From contig JBDVBY010000007.1 of assembly GCA_039942715.1 (NCBI GenBank), positions 62,001-126,000 on the forward strand: a DNA stretch of 64,000 nucleotides, read 5' to 3'. Under the pieces are notes generated by a model. That model searched no databases and was not told the DNA's origin. It saw nothing but the letters and a program-made list of their open reading frames with translations. The translations under genes were made by a program, and so were the position numbers. This DNA comes from JABDJX01 sp039942715. GTDB lineage: Bacteria > Pseudomonadota > Alphaproteobacteria > Rhodobacterales > Rhodobacteraceae. Position 1 is the stretch's first letter, and each line of letters begins with the position of its first letter. This document shows, one piece after another, positions 35,393-43,749 of this stretch.

Positions 35393-35476
35393 GGTCGCAC
35401 CTGCCTTTTTGAATTACGTACAACGGTTCATAGAAACTGATTTTTCCACCCGCAACCTGATTTAGGACAAAATCCC

Positions 35477-35863
35477 ATGACCGCAGCCGATGATTGGTAT
35501 TCAAATGACGCCGCCACCTTTGGCGACAGACTGGCCGCTGCGCGCGATGCATGTGGGCTTGATCAAAAAACATTGGCGCAAAAATTGGGCGTTGGATTGC
35601 GCACAATTGAAAAGTGGGAGAACGATCTGACCGAGCCACGGGCGAACAAATTGCAGATGTTGTCCGGGGTGATGCATGTGTCGATCCGCTGGTTGTTGAC
35701 CGGGGAGGGCGAAGGGGTCGAGCCGATGGTTGATCTGAGCGGTTCTCCTGATGTGCATGATCTATTGTCTGAAATGCGCACGTTGCGCTCAGAGATGCTA
35801 CGATCTGCCGAACGGATGGGTGTGCTGGAAAAACGCTTGAAACAAGCTCTGACGGTAAGCTGA
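35477..35863 (+). CDS. XRE family helix-turn-helix regulator
   Basis: A 128-residue DNA-binding protein. The HTH spans about residues 14-70: FGDRLAAARDACGLDQKTLAQKLGVGLRTIEKWENDLTEPRANKLQMLSGVMHVSIRWLLTG, close to the cro/CI pattern. A short C-terminal helix (LLSEMRTLRSEMLRSAERMGVLEKRLKQAL) likely forms a coiled coil for dimerisation. It is followed by sdhE with a one-base overlap (TGATG), so it may affect succinate dehydrogenase assembly, and lies divergent from the aminotransferase gene, whose promoter it could control. Confidence 0.9.
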   Translation: MTAADDWYSNDAATFGDRLAAARDACGLDQKTLAQKLGVGLRTIEKWENDLTEPRANKLQMLSGVMHVSIRWLLTGEGEGVEPMVDLSGSPDVHDLLSEMRTLRSEMLRSAERMGVLEKRLKQALTVS

Positions 35864-36108
35864 TGGAAGAACGGGAAAAGCGGCTTAAGCGATTGGCGAT
35901 GCGGTCATGGCGTCGTGGCACCAAAGAGATGGACCTGATTTTGGGTCCGTTTTGGGACGCACATGGTGCGACGCTGGACGCAGATACCTTGGCGCTTTAC
36001 GAGGACTTGTTGTCCGAAAACGATCAAGATCTTTATCAGTGGGTGAGTGGACAGGTGCCCACACCTGAGCGATTTGCAGTTATTATTGCGCGATTGACGC
36101 GTAACTAA
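35863..36108 (+). CDS. sdhE: Succinate dehydrogenase assembly factor 2 (FAD assembly factor SdhE)
   Basis: An 81-residue cytoplasmic protein that helps attach FAD covalently to the SdhA flavoprotein. The conserved RGxxE motif appears in RSWRRGTKEMDLILGPF, and the rest (LYEDLLSENDQDLYQWVSG) matches the family. It is coupled to the upstream XRE gene. No sdh structural genes are in the window. Confidence 0.92.
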   Translation: MEEREKRLKRLAMRSWRRGTKEMDLILGPFWDAHGATLDADTLALYEDLLSENDQDLYQWVSGQVPTPERFAVIIARLTRN

Positions 36109-36204
36109 TTGCGTCGAAAAGAAATTTCGGCGTGTTTTAACGGTATCTTGGGAAATTTCGTCGAGTTTTGTCTCCGAGCAGTAATTAAGGGTCGGAGTCG
36201 GCGG

Positions 36205-36702
36205 ATGAGTATGCATCAAACACTGGGGGATACCTCCCAGCAAGGATACCTACGACATTATCTGGAAAGTCTTTCCATGGTGGAACGCCTGCACAGGCTT
36301 CTTTTGGATGTGATCAAGGACGAATTTGAACGCCTTGGCGTGCTAGAAATCAATGCGGTACAGGCGCCTTTGATCTTTAACATCGCTGACAATGAGGTGA
36401 CCGCGGGAGAGTTGCGCTCGCGCGGCTATTACCAAGGATCGAACGTATCTTATAACCTAAAAAAACTTGTCGATATGGGGTTCATGCATCATCAGCGCTG
36501 CGAAATTGATCGCCGCTCTGTTCGCGTGCGGCTGACCGACAAGGGGCGCGATGTGCAGCGGGTTGTTTCAGAGCTTTTCGCGCGGCATGCCGAAGATTTG
36601 GTGAGCGATGAAATTCTCGGAGAAGCAAAAATTCACGATCTGAACAAGAGCTTTACCCGTATCGAACGGTTTTGGAGCGATCAGATCCGCTATATCTACT
36701 GA
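36205..36702 (+). CDS. MarR-type winged-helix transcriptional regulator (LdtR-like)
   Basis: A 165-residue regulator starting MSMHQTLGDTSQQGYLRHYLE. The winged helix covers about residues 50-125: EINAVQAPLIFNIADNEVTAGELRSRGYYQGSNVSYNLKKLVDMGFMHHQRCEIDRRSVRVRLTDKG, with a recognition helix at GSNVSYNLKKL and a wing around EIDRRSVRV. Flanking helices should dimerise it. The pattern recalls the LdtR group of alphaproteobacterial MarR regulators. The ATG at 36205 follows GGAGTCGG; the open frame reaches 36109 with no better start. Stop is adjacent to the convergent DUF1194 gene. Confidence 0.85.
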   Translation: MSMHQTLGDTSQQGYLRHYLESLSMVERLHRLLLDVIKDEFERLGVLEINAVQAPLIFNIADNEVTAGELRSRGYYQGSNVSYNLKKLVDMGFMHHQRCEIDRRSVRVRLTDKGRDVQRVVSELFARHAEDLVSDEILGEAKIHDLNKSFTRIERFWSDQIRYIY

Positions 36703-37422
36703 TCAATTGTTGGCCATAACGCGCTGATGGCGCGGTGTGCGCGGTGTTATCTTGCCAACGGCAAGTGGGGCTAACTCTCGTTCCAATTTGCGCCGCATGG
36801 CACGCTCGAAGTCTTCGTGATCATTTGCGATTTCGACGAAAGCACCAGCACCTCTGATGACCTCTATTTCAAAATAGCGCACCAAAGACGGCAGGTGCTG
36901 CGCGCCCCCTATGGCCAATGCATTCACGACCACGTCGCCAAAGGCATAGGCGCGATAAGCGGACGCCGCCGGATAGCCATCGTTGTTTGTTCCATCTCCG
37001 CTGACATCCAGCGTTTTGCGCGCGCAGACTGGGGCGCTAGCGAAATGGCGGGCTGCAAACCCCAACGCATTTCCCAGTGATGTCGGAGACAGTTTCTCTG
37101 TGCGGTAGGGCTGGCGTATTTGTTGGGCAACAGCCAGCAAGTCGCTTTGCGTTTCGATCAAACGCCAATTCACCACGATGTGCTGGTTGCGCTGGCCACT
37201 CCACTCAAACACCGAAAGTGCGACTGGATCGGGAGATTGCAAAAACGCGCGGGACACATCGGGCGACAAAATGGCGGCAGCCAGTCCATTGCTTTGCAAC
37301 GCGTACTCGCGATCATCAATGGACGCTGATACATCCAGCGCCAGCAGCAATGCCAGCCTGCAGGCAAAGGCCGGGGCTGGCAGCAGGGTACAGACCAAAC
37401 ATGCCAACCCGCAAAGTCGCAT
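36703..37422 (-). CDS. DUF1194 domain-containing (VWA-like) exported protein
   Basis: A 239-residue protein with a Sec signal peptide (MRLCGLACLVCTLLPAPAFA, cleavage after AFA) and a VWA-like fold in the mature part: the metal-site motif DVSAS in LALLLALDVSASIDDREY, then SVFEWSG, TSLGNALGFAA and TLDVSGDGTNNDG. Such DUF1194 proteins are periplasmic and of unknown function. Start is either this ATG or the GTG one codon upstream (37425); both overlap the glyoxalase stop, so the two genes are coupled. Confidence 0.85.
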   Translation of the reverse strand: MRLCGLACLVCTLLPAPAFACRLALLLALDVSASIDDREYALQSNGLAAAILSPDVSRAFLQSPDPVALSVFEWSGQRNQHIVVNWRLIETQSDLLAVAQQIRQPYRTEKLSPTSLGNALGFAARHFASAPVCARKTLDVSGDGTNNDGYPAASAYRAYAFGDVVVNALAIGGAQHLPSLVRYFEIEVIRGAGAFVEIANDHEDFERAMRRKLERELAPLAVGKITPRTPRHQRVMANN

Positions 37423-37850
37423 CACCAGTGTCCGGTGTTTTCCATACTAGCCCAGGGCTCTTGTGGGGCCAGACTGTCGCCACGCTGCAAAAGCTCGACA
37501 GATACATTATCGGGCGAACGCACAAACGCCATATGCCCATCGCGTGGCGGGCGATTGATCACAACGCCTGCATCCTGAAGCTTCTGGCAAAGCGCATAAA
37601 TATCATCGACGCGGTACGCCAAATGCCCAAAGTGACGCCCATCAGACGGTAATTCGTCATCCCCATCCCAGTTGTGCGTCAGTTCAACATCTGCGTTTTC
37701 CTGACCCGGAGGCGCCATGAAAATCAGTGAAAACCGCCCCTCTTCAACGTCCACACGACGCCGCTCTTCCAACCCCAGCAGCTTGTAAAACGCCATCGAC
37801 GCATCCACGTCCTTTACCCGCACCATCGTGTGCAAATACTCAATTCCCAT
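37422..37850 (-). CDS. gloA: Lactoylglutathione lyase (glyoxalase I)
   Basis: Converts the hemithioacetal of methylglyoxal and glutathione to S-lactoylglutathione. The 142-residue VOC protein keeps the four metal ligands: His7 (YLHTMVRV), Glu56 (ADVELTHNWD), His76 (HFGHLAYRVDDI) and Glu119 (NVSVELLQRGD). FMAPPG, NWDGDDEL and the GHMAFVRSPD segment are family-typical. The open frame runs far upstream to 38351 as an antisense shadow of thyX; the family start is the ATG at 37850. It is divergent from thyX across 162 bases. Confidence 0.93.
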   Translation of the reverse strand: MGIEYLHTMVRVKDVDASMAFYKLLGLEERRRVDVEEGRFSLIFMAPPGQENADVELTHNWDGDDELPSDGRHFGHLAYRVDDIYALCQKLQDAGVVINRPPRDGHMAFVRSPDNVSVELLQRGDSLAPQEPWASMENTGHW

Positions 37851-38012
37851 TGGGTCCGTTCCCTCCTGTAATGTTAGCGCCAACTTAACGCCATCCAACC
37901 GCGCCTTCCAGTAAATATCAAATGGTCTGAGAATTGCCGCATCTAGCGGTTCACCCCAAGCGCCCCCCCATATAAGGTGTGCAAACGACTCAGCCACCAA
38001 GGATAAACGCCC

Positions 38013-38915
38013 ATGCCCCTGACGCCCGAACAACAGGCCGAAATCGACGACCAACGCAGCCAGCCGCGTCAGACCCTGCGCGCTGTGTCCGAAGGCATGG
38101 AAAAGCACCTCTACACCGCCTATCCGGTGCTGGATCACGGCTTTGTCCGCGTCATCGATTATATGGGCGACGACAACGCCATCACACAGGCCGCCCGTGT
38201 TTCTTACGGCAAAGGCACCAAGGCGGTGAGCAACGACGAAGGCCTGATCCGCTACCTCATGCGCCACTGGCACTCGACCCCGTTCGAGATGTGCGAGATC
38301 AAACTCCACGTCAAACTGCCCGTCTTTGTCGCGCGCCAGTGGATTCGCCACCGCACCGCGAACGTCAACGAATACTCGGCCCGCTACTCAATCCTGGATC
38401 GCGAATTCTACATCCCGGCCCCCGAAGACCTCGCCGCACAATCCGTCGTCAACAACCAAGGGCGCGGCGAAGCCCTTACTGGAGAAGAAGCCGCCCGCGT
38501 GCTGGAATACCTAAAATCCGACAGCACTCGCGCCTATGATCACTATGCCGAAATGATCAGCGACGACGGGCAACAAGGCCTCGCCCGCGAACTCGCGCGC
38601 ATGAACCTGCCGGCCAACATCTACACCCAATGGTACTGGAAAGTTGATCTGCACAACCTCTTCCACTTCCTGCGCCTGCGCGCCGACGCCCACGCCCAAT
38701 ACGAAATCCGCGTCTACGCCGACCAAATCTGCGAGCTTGTGAAAGACTGGGTCCCCTTCGCCTACGCCGCCTTTGAGGATTATCGGATGGGCGGGGCGAC
38801 GTTGTCTGGGAAGGCGCTGGATTGTTTGCGCCGGATGCTGGCCGGGGAGACGGTGACGCAAGAGACGTCAGGTATGAGCAAGGGCGAATGGCGGGAGTTT
38901 GAGGGGTTGTTTTAG
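38013..38915 (+). CDS. thyX: Flavin-dependent thymidylate synthase
   Basis: Makes dTMP from dUMP with methylene-tetrahydrofolate and FAD. The 300-residue protein has the ThyX signature RHRTANVNEYS (RHRx7S) near residue 110, preceded by HWHSTPFEMCEIKLHVKLPVFVARQWI and followed by LHNLFHFLRLRADAHAQYEIR. It pairs functionally with dut. Codon use is unusual: the first about 770 bases are strongly biased to C-ending codons, while the last 135 bases switch to G-rich codons. The next gene, an orphan, starts 3 bases after its stop. Confidence 0.95.
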   Translation: MPLTPEQQAEIDDQRSQPRQTLRAVSEGMEKHLYTAYPVLDHGFVRVIDYMGDDNAITQAARVSYGKGTKAVSNDEGLIRYLMRHWHSTPFEMCEIKLHVKLPVFVARQWIRHRTANVNEYSARYSILDREFYIPAPEDLAAQSVVNNQGRGEALTGEEAARVLEYLKSDSTRAYDHYAEMISDDGQQGLARELARMNLPANIYTQWYWKVDLHNLFHFLRLRADAHAQYEIRVYADQICELVKDWVPFAYAAFEDYRMGGATLSGKALDCLRRMLAGETVTQETSGMSKGEWREFEGLF

Positions 38916-38917
38916 AT

Positions 38918-39844
38918 ATGGGGAACGCCTCAGACCATTTATCTGGTGCTCTACAGTTTTTAAGAGACGATTATAGCTCGGATCCAAGTTTATTCATCCA
39001 TGTGATCTCGCCAGTATTTGCGGCACTTTTTGCATCTTTGTTTGGCGTCTGGGTAGGCGCAAAATTGGCGGTAGAAACGCAACGTAGGGAACAGTTGAGG
39101 AAATCAATTGGCATTTTATTGGTGGCTAGCGGGACATTTGCTGCAATTTGCAAACGATCTCTTCAACTAAAGTCTCAGCGACTGGTGCCGATGGCTGCTA
39201 AGTACGAAAAGGATCGAGACTATTTCGTGAAATCTTTGGAAAGTGAAGTGCCCAAGGTATTTTCTGTTTTCGAGTTTCATGACATGGAGCCGCCACGTTT
39301 TCCCATCGCTGAATTGGAGCGTTTTGCGTGCGATTCGTCAGAAATAAGTCCTCAAATGCGCGCGCAAGTTGGTAGCTTAGCCGCCGCCTGTGAAGGTGTC
39401 CTACATTACATTGAGGAAAGGAGGCAGCTAATGGAAGCCTACCGCAATAGTTCATCCGACTGGGATTCGGAAAGATGTTCTTTTTGGTATTTTGGTGTAC
39501 GTATGCGTAACGGAACTTCAGACACGCGGTTTCGCGATAATCAGAACAACCTAATATCTTCAATGGACGACGTTATTTTTCATAGCCTACAACTTCATGA
39601 ACAAGCTGTGAAAAAAAGTTTGCTATTAAGACGAAATATAAAGAAAAATGTTCGAAATAACTACGACGTCTACATAGCAGATTTCTCTAAGGAGAAAGAA
39701 AAGGGCCTTATCCCTAATACTGATGCGCACAAGTCTTGGTCAAATCAGCCAGAGAAGGAAAAGTTCGGAAGATGGTGGTGGACAAATGCACGATATGAAA
39801 GGGAGATAGCAACCAAAGTCCAGTCATTGCTCTTTGAGCAATAA
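38918..39844 (+). CDS. Orphan single-span membrane protein, AT-rich
   Basis: Not recognised. The 308-residue protein has one clear membrane segment near residues 27-50 (HVISPVFAALFASLFGVWVGAK) followed by basic residues (ETQRREQLRKS), so the bulk is likely cytosolic, helical and charged. Late features are FWYFGVRMRNG, a basic stretch LLLRRNIKKNVRNNY and a tryptophan-rich FGRWWWTNARYE. Base composition and codon use are clearly more AT-rich than all neighbours, and it starts right after thyX; together this suggests a horizontally acquired gene. It could belong to the large, poorly studied class of membrane-anchored accessory (possibly defence) proteins, but nothing in the sequence proves that. 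Confidence 0.65.
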   Translation: MGNASDHLSGALQFLRDDYSSDPSLFIHVISPVFAALFASLFGVWVGAKLAVETQRREQLRKSIGILLVASGTFAAICKRSLQLKSQRLVPMAAKYEKDRDYFVKSLESEVPKVFSVFEFHDMEPPRFPIAELERFACDSSEISPQMRAQVGSLAAACEGVLHYIEERRQLMEAYRNSSSDWDSERCSFWYFGVRMRNGTSDTRFRDNQNNLISSMDDVIFHSLQLHEQAVKKSLLLRRNIKKNVRNNYDVYIADFSKEKEKGLIPNTDAHKSWSNQPEKEKFGRWWWTNARYEREIATKVQSLLFEQ

Positions 39845-39993
39845 TCAGACAAAACTTTGTGTTCTTGGCAGAATTGACGGTTGGCCGCTGATGTTTTTCT
39901 TTGCGACTATTTCCAATTATGGAACAACTTAGGTTGATCGGCTTTGGTCGCCACTTCTTCTCTTCGGCAAAAAAGTCTGCCAAACTAACTCTC

Positions 39994-40419
39994 ATGAAAC
40001 GCCTAACTCTCTCCCTTTCACTTCTCCTCGCCGCCTGCGCCACAAGCGTGCAGGTCGGCTCAACTGGACCTGACCCGAACCCACCAGCAATCGAAGGCGA
40101 CATGCCCACCAACGAAGTGCTGGTCTATCGCCCCGCAGGCCAACCGGGCCTTGCCACAACCGTCTTCACCCGCCCCGCGATTATGGTGAACGACAACAAC
40201 GTCGGGGATTGTCAGGTGGGCAAGCCGCTTTTGATCCGCCTCCCCGAAGGGCGCTGGACCGTGACCGCGATTACGGCCAATGACCGGACCACGGAAATGG
40301 TGGACGTAGAGGACTTTGACACCGCCTATTTCCGCTGCGGTGTGACGGGGGGCTTTGCGCCTGTGCCAACGCTGGTGCGCGTAACCCGCGCGGTGGCCGA
40401 GTCCGAGGGCGCGGTTTAA
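39994..40419 (+). CDS. Small hypothetical lipoprotein
   Basis: A 141-residue protein with a lipoprotein signal (MKRLTLSLSLLLAAC, cysteine near residue 15). The mature part holds a beta-rich domain (NEVLVYRPAGQ; LLIRLPEGRWTVTAI; TAYFRCGVTGGFAPVPTLVRV) like DUF2846-type envelope lipoproteins. I start at the ATG at 39994, which gives a textbook signal peptide; the open frame extends to 39901. It converges on the cold-shock gene. Confidence 0.7.
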   Translation: MKRLTLSLSLLLAACATSVQVGSTGPDPNPPAIEGDMPTNEVLVYRPAGQPGLATTVFTRPAIMVNDNNVGDCQVGKPLLIRLPEGRWTVTAITANDRTTEMVDVEDFDTAYFRCGVTGGFAPVPTLVRVTRAVAESEGAV

Positions 40420-40494
40420 TTTTCAGCGTAAAACACTTGGGCGCAGATCGGCAAAACCGCCGCGCCTCGCACAGATCGTCGCCCGCGTGTGCGC

Positions 40495-40701
40495 CTAGAG
40501 CGCTTTTAAATCACCCGCTGTCTGGCGGCCATCGCGGCCTTCGACCAGCTCAAACCCCACCTTTTGGTCATCAGCCAGACCTGTCAGGCCCGCCTGTTCC
40601 ACAGCGGTGATGTGCACAAAAATGTCTTTGCCCCCGTCATCCGGGGCAATAAACCCGTAACCCTTTGTTGTATTGAACCATTTTACGGTGCCAGTTGGCA
40701 T
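40495..40701 (-). CDS. Cold-shock protein (CspA family)
   Basis: A 68-residue OB-fold RNA/DNA chaperone. RNP1 (KGYGFIAP) and RNP2 (DIFVHI) are intact and the start MPTGTVKWFNTTKGYGF is typical. A ribosome site GAAGGAAGA precedes it, and an 8-bp hairpin (40723-40741) lies in the leader, where csp genes often carry structured, temperature-sensitive RNA. Confidence 0.95.
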   Translation of the reverse strand: MPTGTVKWFNTTKGYGFIAPDDGGKDIFVHITAVEQAGLTGLADDQKVGFELVEGRDGRQTAGDLKAL

Positions 40702-40722
40702 TTTAGTCTTCCTTCAATCTTG

Positions 40723-40741
40723 CTCGCAGAGTCTCTGCGAG
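40723..40741 (-). promoter_or_regulatory. Hairpin in the cold-shock gene leader
   Basis: CTCGCAGA and TCTGCGAG form a perfect 8-bp stem with a 3-base loop, about 20 bases upstream of the csp start codon. Position suggests a 5'-UTR structure acting on translation or stability. Confidence 0.45.
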
Positions 40742-40851
40742 GTCTTAGGTCAAGAGAAACCAACGGGAATATTCGCCGATTTCCCCCCTTGAACCTGCCG
40801 TGAATTCGCGAAAATACAAGTAAAACTTATGTAAACTTGGGATTGGGACGG

Positions 40852-41181
40852 ATGATCACGCTTTATGGAATACCGAATTGCGACACCTGCCGGGCGGCAA
40901 AAAAGGCGCTTGAAGGAGCAGGAAATCCGCTGACTTTCCACGATGTTCGAAGCGATCCATTGGAGCGTGAGACTTTGGCGCGGTTTCACGCAACCTTCGG
41001 AGAAAGCTTGGTAAATCGACGTTCCACCACTTGGCGCGGCCTGTCGGAAGAAGCGCGTGGGGGCGATCCGATTGACCTGTTGCTGGCCAATCCAACCTTG
41101 ATGAAACGCCCGGTAATTGAGGCAAAAGGGGCACTGACGCTTGGCTGGGACGCCACGGCAAAAGCCACCCATCTTGGATAA
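40852..41181 (+). CDS. ArsC-family (YffB-like) reductase
   Basis: A 109-residue thioredoxin-fold protein of the arsenate-reductase-like family. The active-site cysteines are in GIPNCDTCRAAKKAL (CxxC, residues about 10 and 13), and TTWRGL and NPTLMKRPVIEA match the YffB/Spx-like branch with the conserved RP. True arsenate reduction is unlikely without ars genes nearby; YffB-type members are thought to be glutathione-dependent thiol reductases. The ATG at 40852 is the family start. Confidence 0.85.
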   Translation: MITLYGIPNCDTCRAAKKALEGAGNPLTFHDVRSDPLERETLARFHATFGESLVNRRSTTWRGLSEEARGGDPIDLLLANPTLMKRPVIEAKGALTLGWDATAKATHLG

Positions 41182-41229
41182 TCGGCAAATGCCGCTTAGA
41201 TAGGCAAATAGGTTAACAGTGAGGCAACC

Positions 41230-41598
41230 ATGCGCAACGCAGCGACAGTTCTTGGTATGATCGGCGGTATTCTCGCCCTGATCATGGGTATTTTCAGTTT
41301 TGGCTACACCGAGCTTACGGCGCAGGAAAACATTAGAAATCTCGATTTCCTTCCTTTGCCAGACAATCCAGAACTGCTGCGTGCAATGAGCGTAATCGCC
41401 CCGATCCTCGCGATCGCAGGTGCTGGCATGGCCCGGTATCGCGCGCTGTGGGGCGGCATTTTACTGGTGATTGCCGCGGTCGCGATCTACCTGACCTTCA
41501 GCAACTTCTTCTCAATCTTCCCAGCTGCGATGTGCGGTTTGGCGGGCGTTTTTGCCCTTATCGCAGGTCGTCCAGATGAAGAGACGAGCCACTTCTAA
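41230..41598 (+). CDS. Small hypothetical membrane protein
   Basis: A 122-residue protein with four hydrophobic segments (about residues 5-27, 57-71, 75-91 and 92-112) and a charged C-terminal tail (GRPDEETSHF). It resembles DUF4064-like small membrane proteins but I do not assign a function. The last 41 bases overlap the end of the DoxX gene on the opposite strand. Confidence 0.65.
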   Translation: MRNAATVLGMIGGILALIMGIFSFGYTELTAQENIRNLDFLPLPDNPELLRAMSVIAPILAIAGAGMARYRALWGGILLVIAAVAIYLTFSNFFSIFPAAMCGLAGVFALIAGRPDEETSHF

Positions 41599-42124
41599 GC
41601 AATATGCGGTCCAGCGAAAGCGGGCCGCCACCTTTGAAGACAAGGTACGCGAGCAGGAACACCCAAAAGGCGCGTTGATCTAGGATCGCCGCGTCTGACA
41701 GGTTGTCGAACCATTTGCCCAGTTCGCCGCCGTGACCGAAGATGTCGGTCAGGCTTTGAACAATCACGAAACCGATCATCCCAAAGGCGGCTGCGCGGGT
41801 GAACAGGCCAACGACGACCAGAACGGGCAGAATGAATTCGGCCCAAGTGCCCGCCAAGATGATAGCTTTTTGGAATGTGGTTGCCGCCGTGATGTCATAG
41901 CCAGCGGCCTCGGCCCCCTTGGGGAAGATTTGCGCGAAAGCGTTGAAACTTGGATTGACGAAATTGGTCAGACCATCCGGAATTTTAGTGAAACCCGAGT
42001 TGATAAAGTACATGAGCAACACGGCGGCGAAGACAAAGCGTGCCAAAGTGGTCAGGACCGGCGTTGAGTAGGGCTCAAGTGTTCCCAAAATGCGGTCAGG
42101 AATATTAAAAAGGGCGCGGATCAT
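41558..42124 (-). CDS. DoxX family membrane protein of the bufferin operon
   Basis: A 188-residue DoxX-type inner-membrane protein with four hydrophobic segments (about 25-45, 85-105, 108-125, 148-165) and family features FAAVLLMYFINSGFTKI and WAEFILPVLVVVGLFTRAAAFGMIGF. It is the last gene of the bufferin operon, its ATG overlapping the bufC stop (ATGA). DoxX proteins often accompany DUF692/DUF2063/DUF2282 genes; a role in electron transfer or in peptide modification at the membrane is inferred, not shown. Confidence 0.85.
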   Translation of the reverse strand: MIRALFNIPDRILGTLEPYSTPVLTTLARFVFAAVLLMYFINSGFTKIPDGLTNFVNPSFNAFAQIFPKGAEAAGYDITAATTFQKAIILAGTWAEFILPVLVVVGLFTRAAAFGMIGFVIVQSLTDIFGHGGELGKWFDNLSDAAILDQRAFWVFLLAYLVFKGGGPLSLDRILLRSGSSLHLDDLR

Positions 42125-42873
42125 AGTGTCTCTCCGATAGCAGTAATGGCGCCCGCGCCGATCAGGATAGAAAGCGTTTGGGCTAGGTCAAAGTCAGGGG
42201 TTTCGGCAGCTGCGGTTTCATGCGCTTGGCCAAGCGGTTTCTGCGCCAAAAGCGCTTCGATGAATGCACCACCACCAGAGGGCAGTACTTGCGGAGCCGG
42301 GTCCATATCGTGTCGTATAATCAGAACGTCTTCAGCGCCGGCGGCTGGTTTCGGCGCGCCTTCTTCGTGGTTGAACCGCCAGATGCCAAAGATCGGAAAG
42401 CGCGAGCGGATCAGGCGCAACGATGGCGCCAAAGCAAGACGCGAGGCCATCAAGGCTTCTGGGTCCATCTCGAATGCGCTTGGATCAATGCCTGTGTGGT
42501 CAGCGGCGTGATAGCTTTCGCGCATCGCTACTTCTAAGCGTGCGATGTCTGGCAGATAGGCGAGCGATTTGGCGGGCTCAAAGCCCTCCAGAAACTCAGG
42601 CATTTCCTGCCCGTAAAACATCATCAAAGGCGAGCTTGGCGGGTGCTGGCGTAGGAAAATACCTGCCAGAACGTTGAAATTTTGCGCGCCAACAAGCTTG
42701 GCTATCGTTGGAAAGGCGGTTTCTAGCGCTTCGGCCAGCGAAACCGCGACGTTATTGCGATAGACGTCAAAGCGGCGACCTGCAGCTTGGCCTTGCCCGC
42801 CAGATAGCCCAGTGGGGCGCGCGCGGGCAGGGTCCAAAATCGCGGCCCGAAACTCTGTCTGGTCGGTGATCAT
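42121..42873 (-). CDS. bufC: BufC, DUF2063 (HvfC-like) partner of the MNIO enzyme
   Basis: A 250-residue DUF2063 protein. The N-terminal helical DUF2063 domain is clear: RRFDVYRNNVAVSLAEALETAFPTIAKLVGAQNFNVLAGIFLRQHPPSSPLMMFYGQEMPEFL, then LAYLPDIARLEVAMRESYHAAD. In the bufferin and related methanobactin-like pathways this subunit binds the precursor's leader and presents it to the DUF692 oxidase. The ATG at 42873 overlaps the bufB stop; the frame extends to 42954 but that is bufB sequence. Confidence 0.88.
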   Translation of the reverse strand: MITDQTEFRAAILDPARARPTGLSGGQGQAAGRRFDVYRNNVAVSLAEALETAFPTIAKLVGAQNFNVLAGIFLRQHPPSSPLMMFYGQEMPEFLEGFEPAKSLAYLPDIARLEVAMRESYHAADHTGIDPSAFEMDPEALMASRLALAPSLRLIRSRFPIFGIWRFNHEEGAPKPAAGAEDVLIIRHDMDPAPQVLPSGGGAFIEALLAQKPLGQAHETAAAETPDFDLAQTLSILIGAGAITAIGETL

Positions 42874-43727
42874 GCCGCAATCTTTTGCAAAACAGCGCTC
42901 GCGCGATCCGCTTCGGCAGACAAGACAGGCCACTCCGGCACATCGTTGTCCCATTCGATCAGCGTTGGGCGCGGGCCGCCTTTGGCGATCACGTAATCAT
43001 AAAGCGTCCAAACCGGATCGGCGATTTCGCGGCCATGGCTGTCTATCAGCAAAGGCGCGCCATGGTCATCTTCGTCTTCGTCGTGGCCGCCAAGATGGAG
43101 TTCGCCCACCAGATCAAGCGGATAGGCGTCGATATAGCTGATGGGGTCAGTCTTGAGGTTCGTTGCGCTGACAAAGACGTTGTTCACATCCAATAGGAGG
43201 CCACAGCCCGATCGCTGCGCAACTTCGCGCAAAAACTCGGTTTCTTCCAACGTGCTTTCATCAAACGCGAGATAAGAAGAGGGGTTCTCAAGCAGCATTT
43301 GACGACCCACGGTTTCCTGCACCTGATCAATATGATCGGCCACGCGCGCCACAGTGGCGGGGGTATAGGGCAGGGGAAGAAGATCGTTCAAAAAGGCGGT
43401 GTCGTGGGTCGACCACGCCAAGTGTTCGGAAAAGCTGGCCGGTTTCAACCAACCAACAAGATGTTTCAGGCGCGCAAGGTGATCTGGATCAAGCGGCCCT
43501 TCGCCACCAATCGACAGGCCCACGCCGTGCACGGAAATCGCAAAGCGTTCGGCCAGATGGCGCAGCTGCGCTAGTGGGCGCCCACCGTCGCCCATGTAAT
43601 TCTCAGCATGGATCTCAAGCCACTCAACGTTGCCTGCATCTTCCATGATCTCGGTAAAGTGTTGGGGTTTGTATCCAACACCCGGAGCGAGGGGCAGGCG
43701 ATCAAATCTGTGCGTGGCGTCAAGCAT
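42870..43727 (-). CDS. bufB: BufB, DUF692 multinuclear non-heme iron oxidase (MNIO)
   Basis: A 285-residue TIM-barrel enzyme of the DUF692/MNIO family that oxidises cysteines in a ribosomal precursor peptide; in bufferins the product is a thiooxazole. Metal-ligand candidates occur in the usual order: WLEIHAENY, SVHGVGLSIGG, ASFSEHLAWS, LLENPSSY, LLLDVNNVFVSA, GELHLGGH, DSHGREI and LIEWDNDVPEW. The start MLDATHRFDRLPLAPGVGYK (ATG 43727) fits the family. It lies 68 bases after bufA behind a hairpin, and is coupled to bufC. Confidence 0.92.
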   Translation of the reverse strand: MLDATHRFDRLPLAPGVGYKPQHFTEIMEDAGNVEWLEIHAENYMGDGGRPLAQLRHLAERFAISVHGVGLSIGGEGPLDPDHLARLKHLVGWLKPASFSEHLAWSTHDTAFLNDLLPLPYTPATVARVADHIDQVQETVGRQMLLENPSSYLAFDESTLEETEFLREVAQRSGCGLLLDVNNVFVSATNLKTDPISYIDAYPLDLVGELHLGGHDEDEDDHGAPLLIDSHGREIADPVWTLYDYVIAKGGPRPTLIEWDNDVPEWPVLSAEADRASAVLQKIAA

Positions 43728-43749
43728 TGGCGTGGTTCCGGTATGAAAA

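Noticed and set aside
37851..38351. Upstream extension of the glyoxalase frame
   Set aside because: Runs antisense through thyX; the glyoxalase family start with the first metal ligand is at 37850.
41183..41194. Short hairpin CGGCA-AA-TGCCG after the ArsC-like gene
   Set aside because: Only five pairs with a two-base loop, no T-run; within chance expectation.
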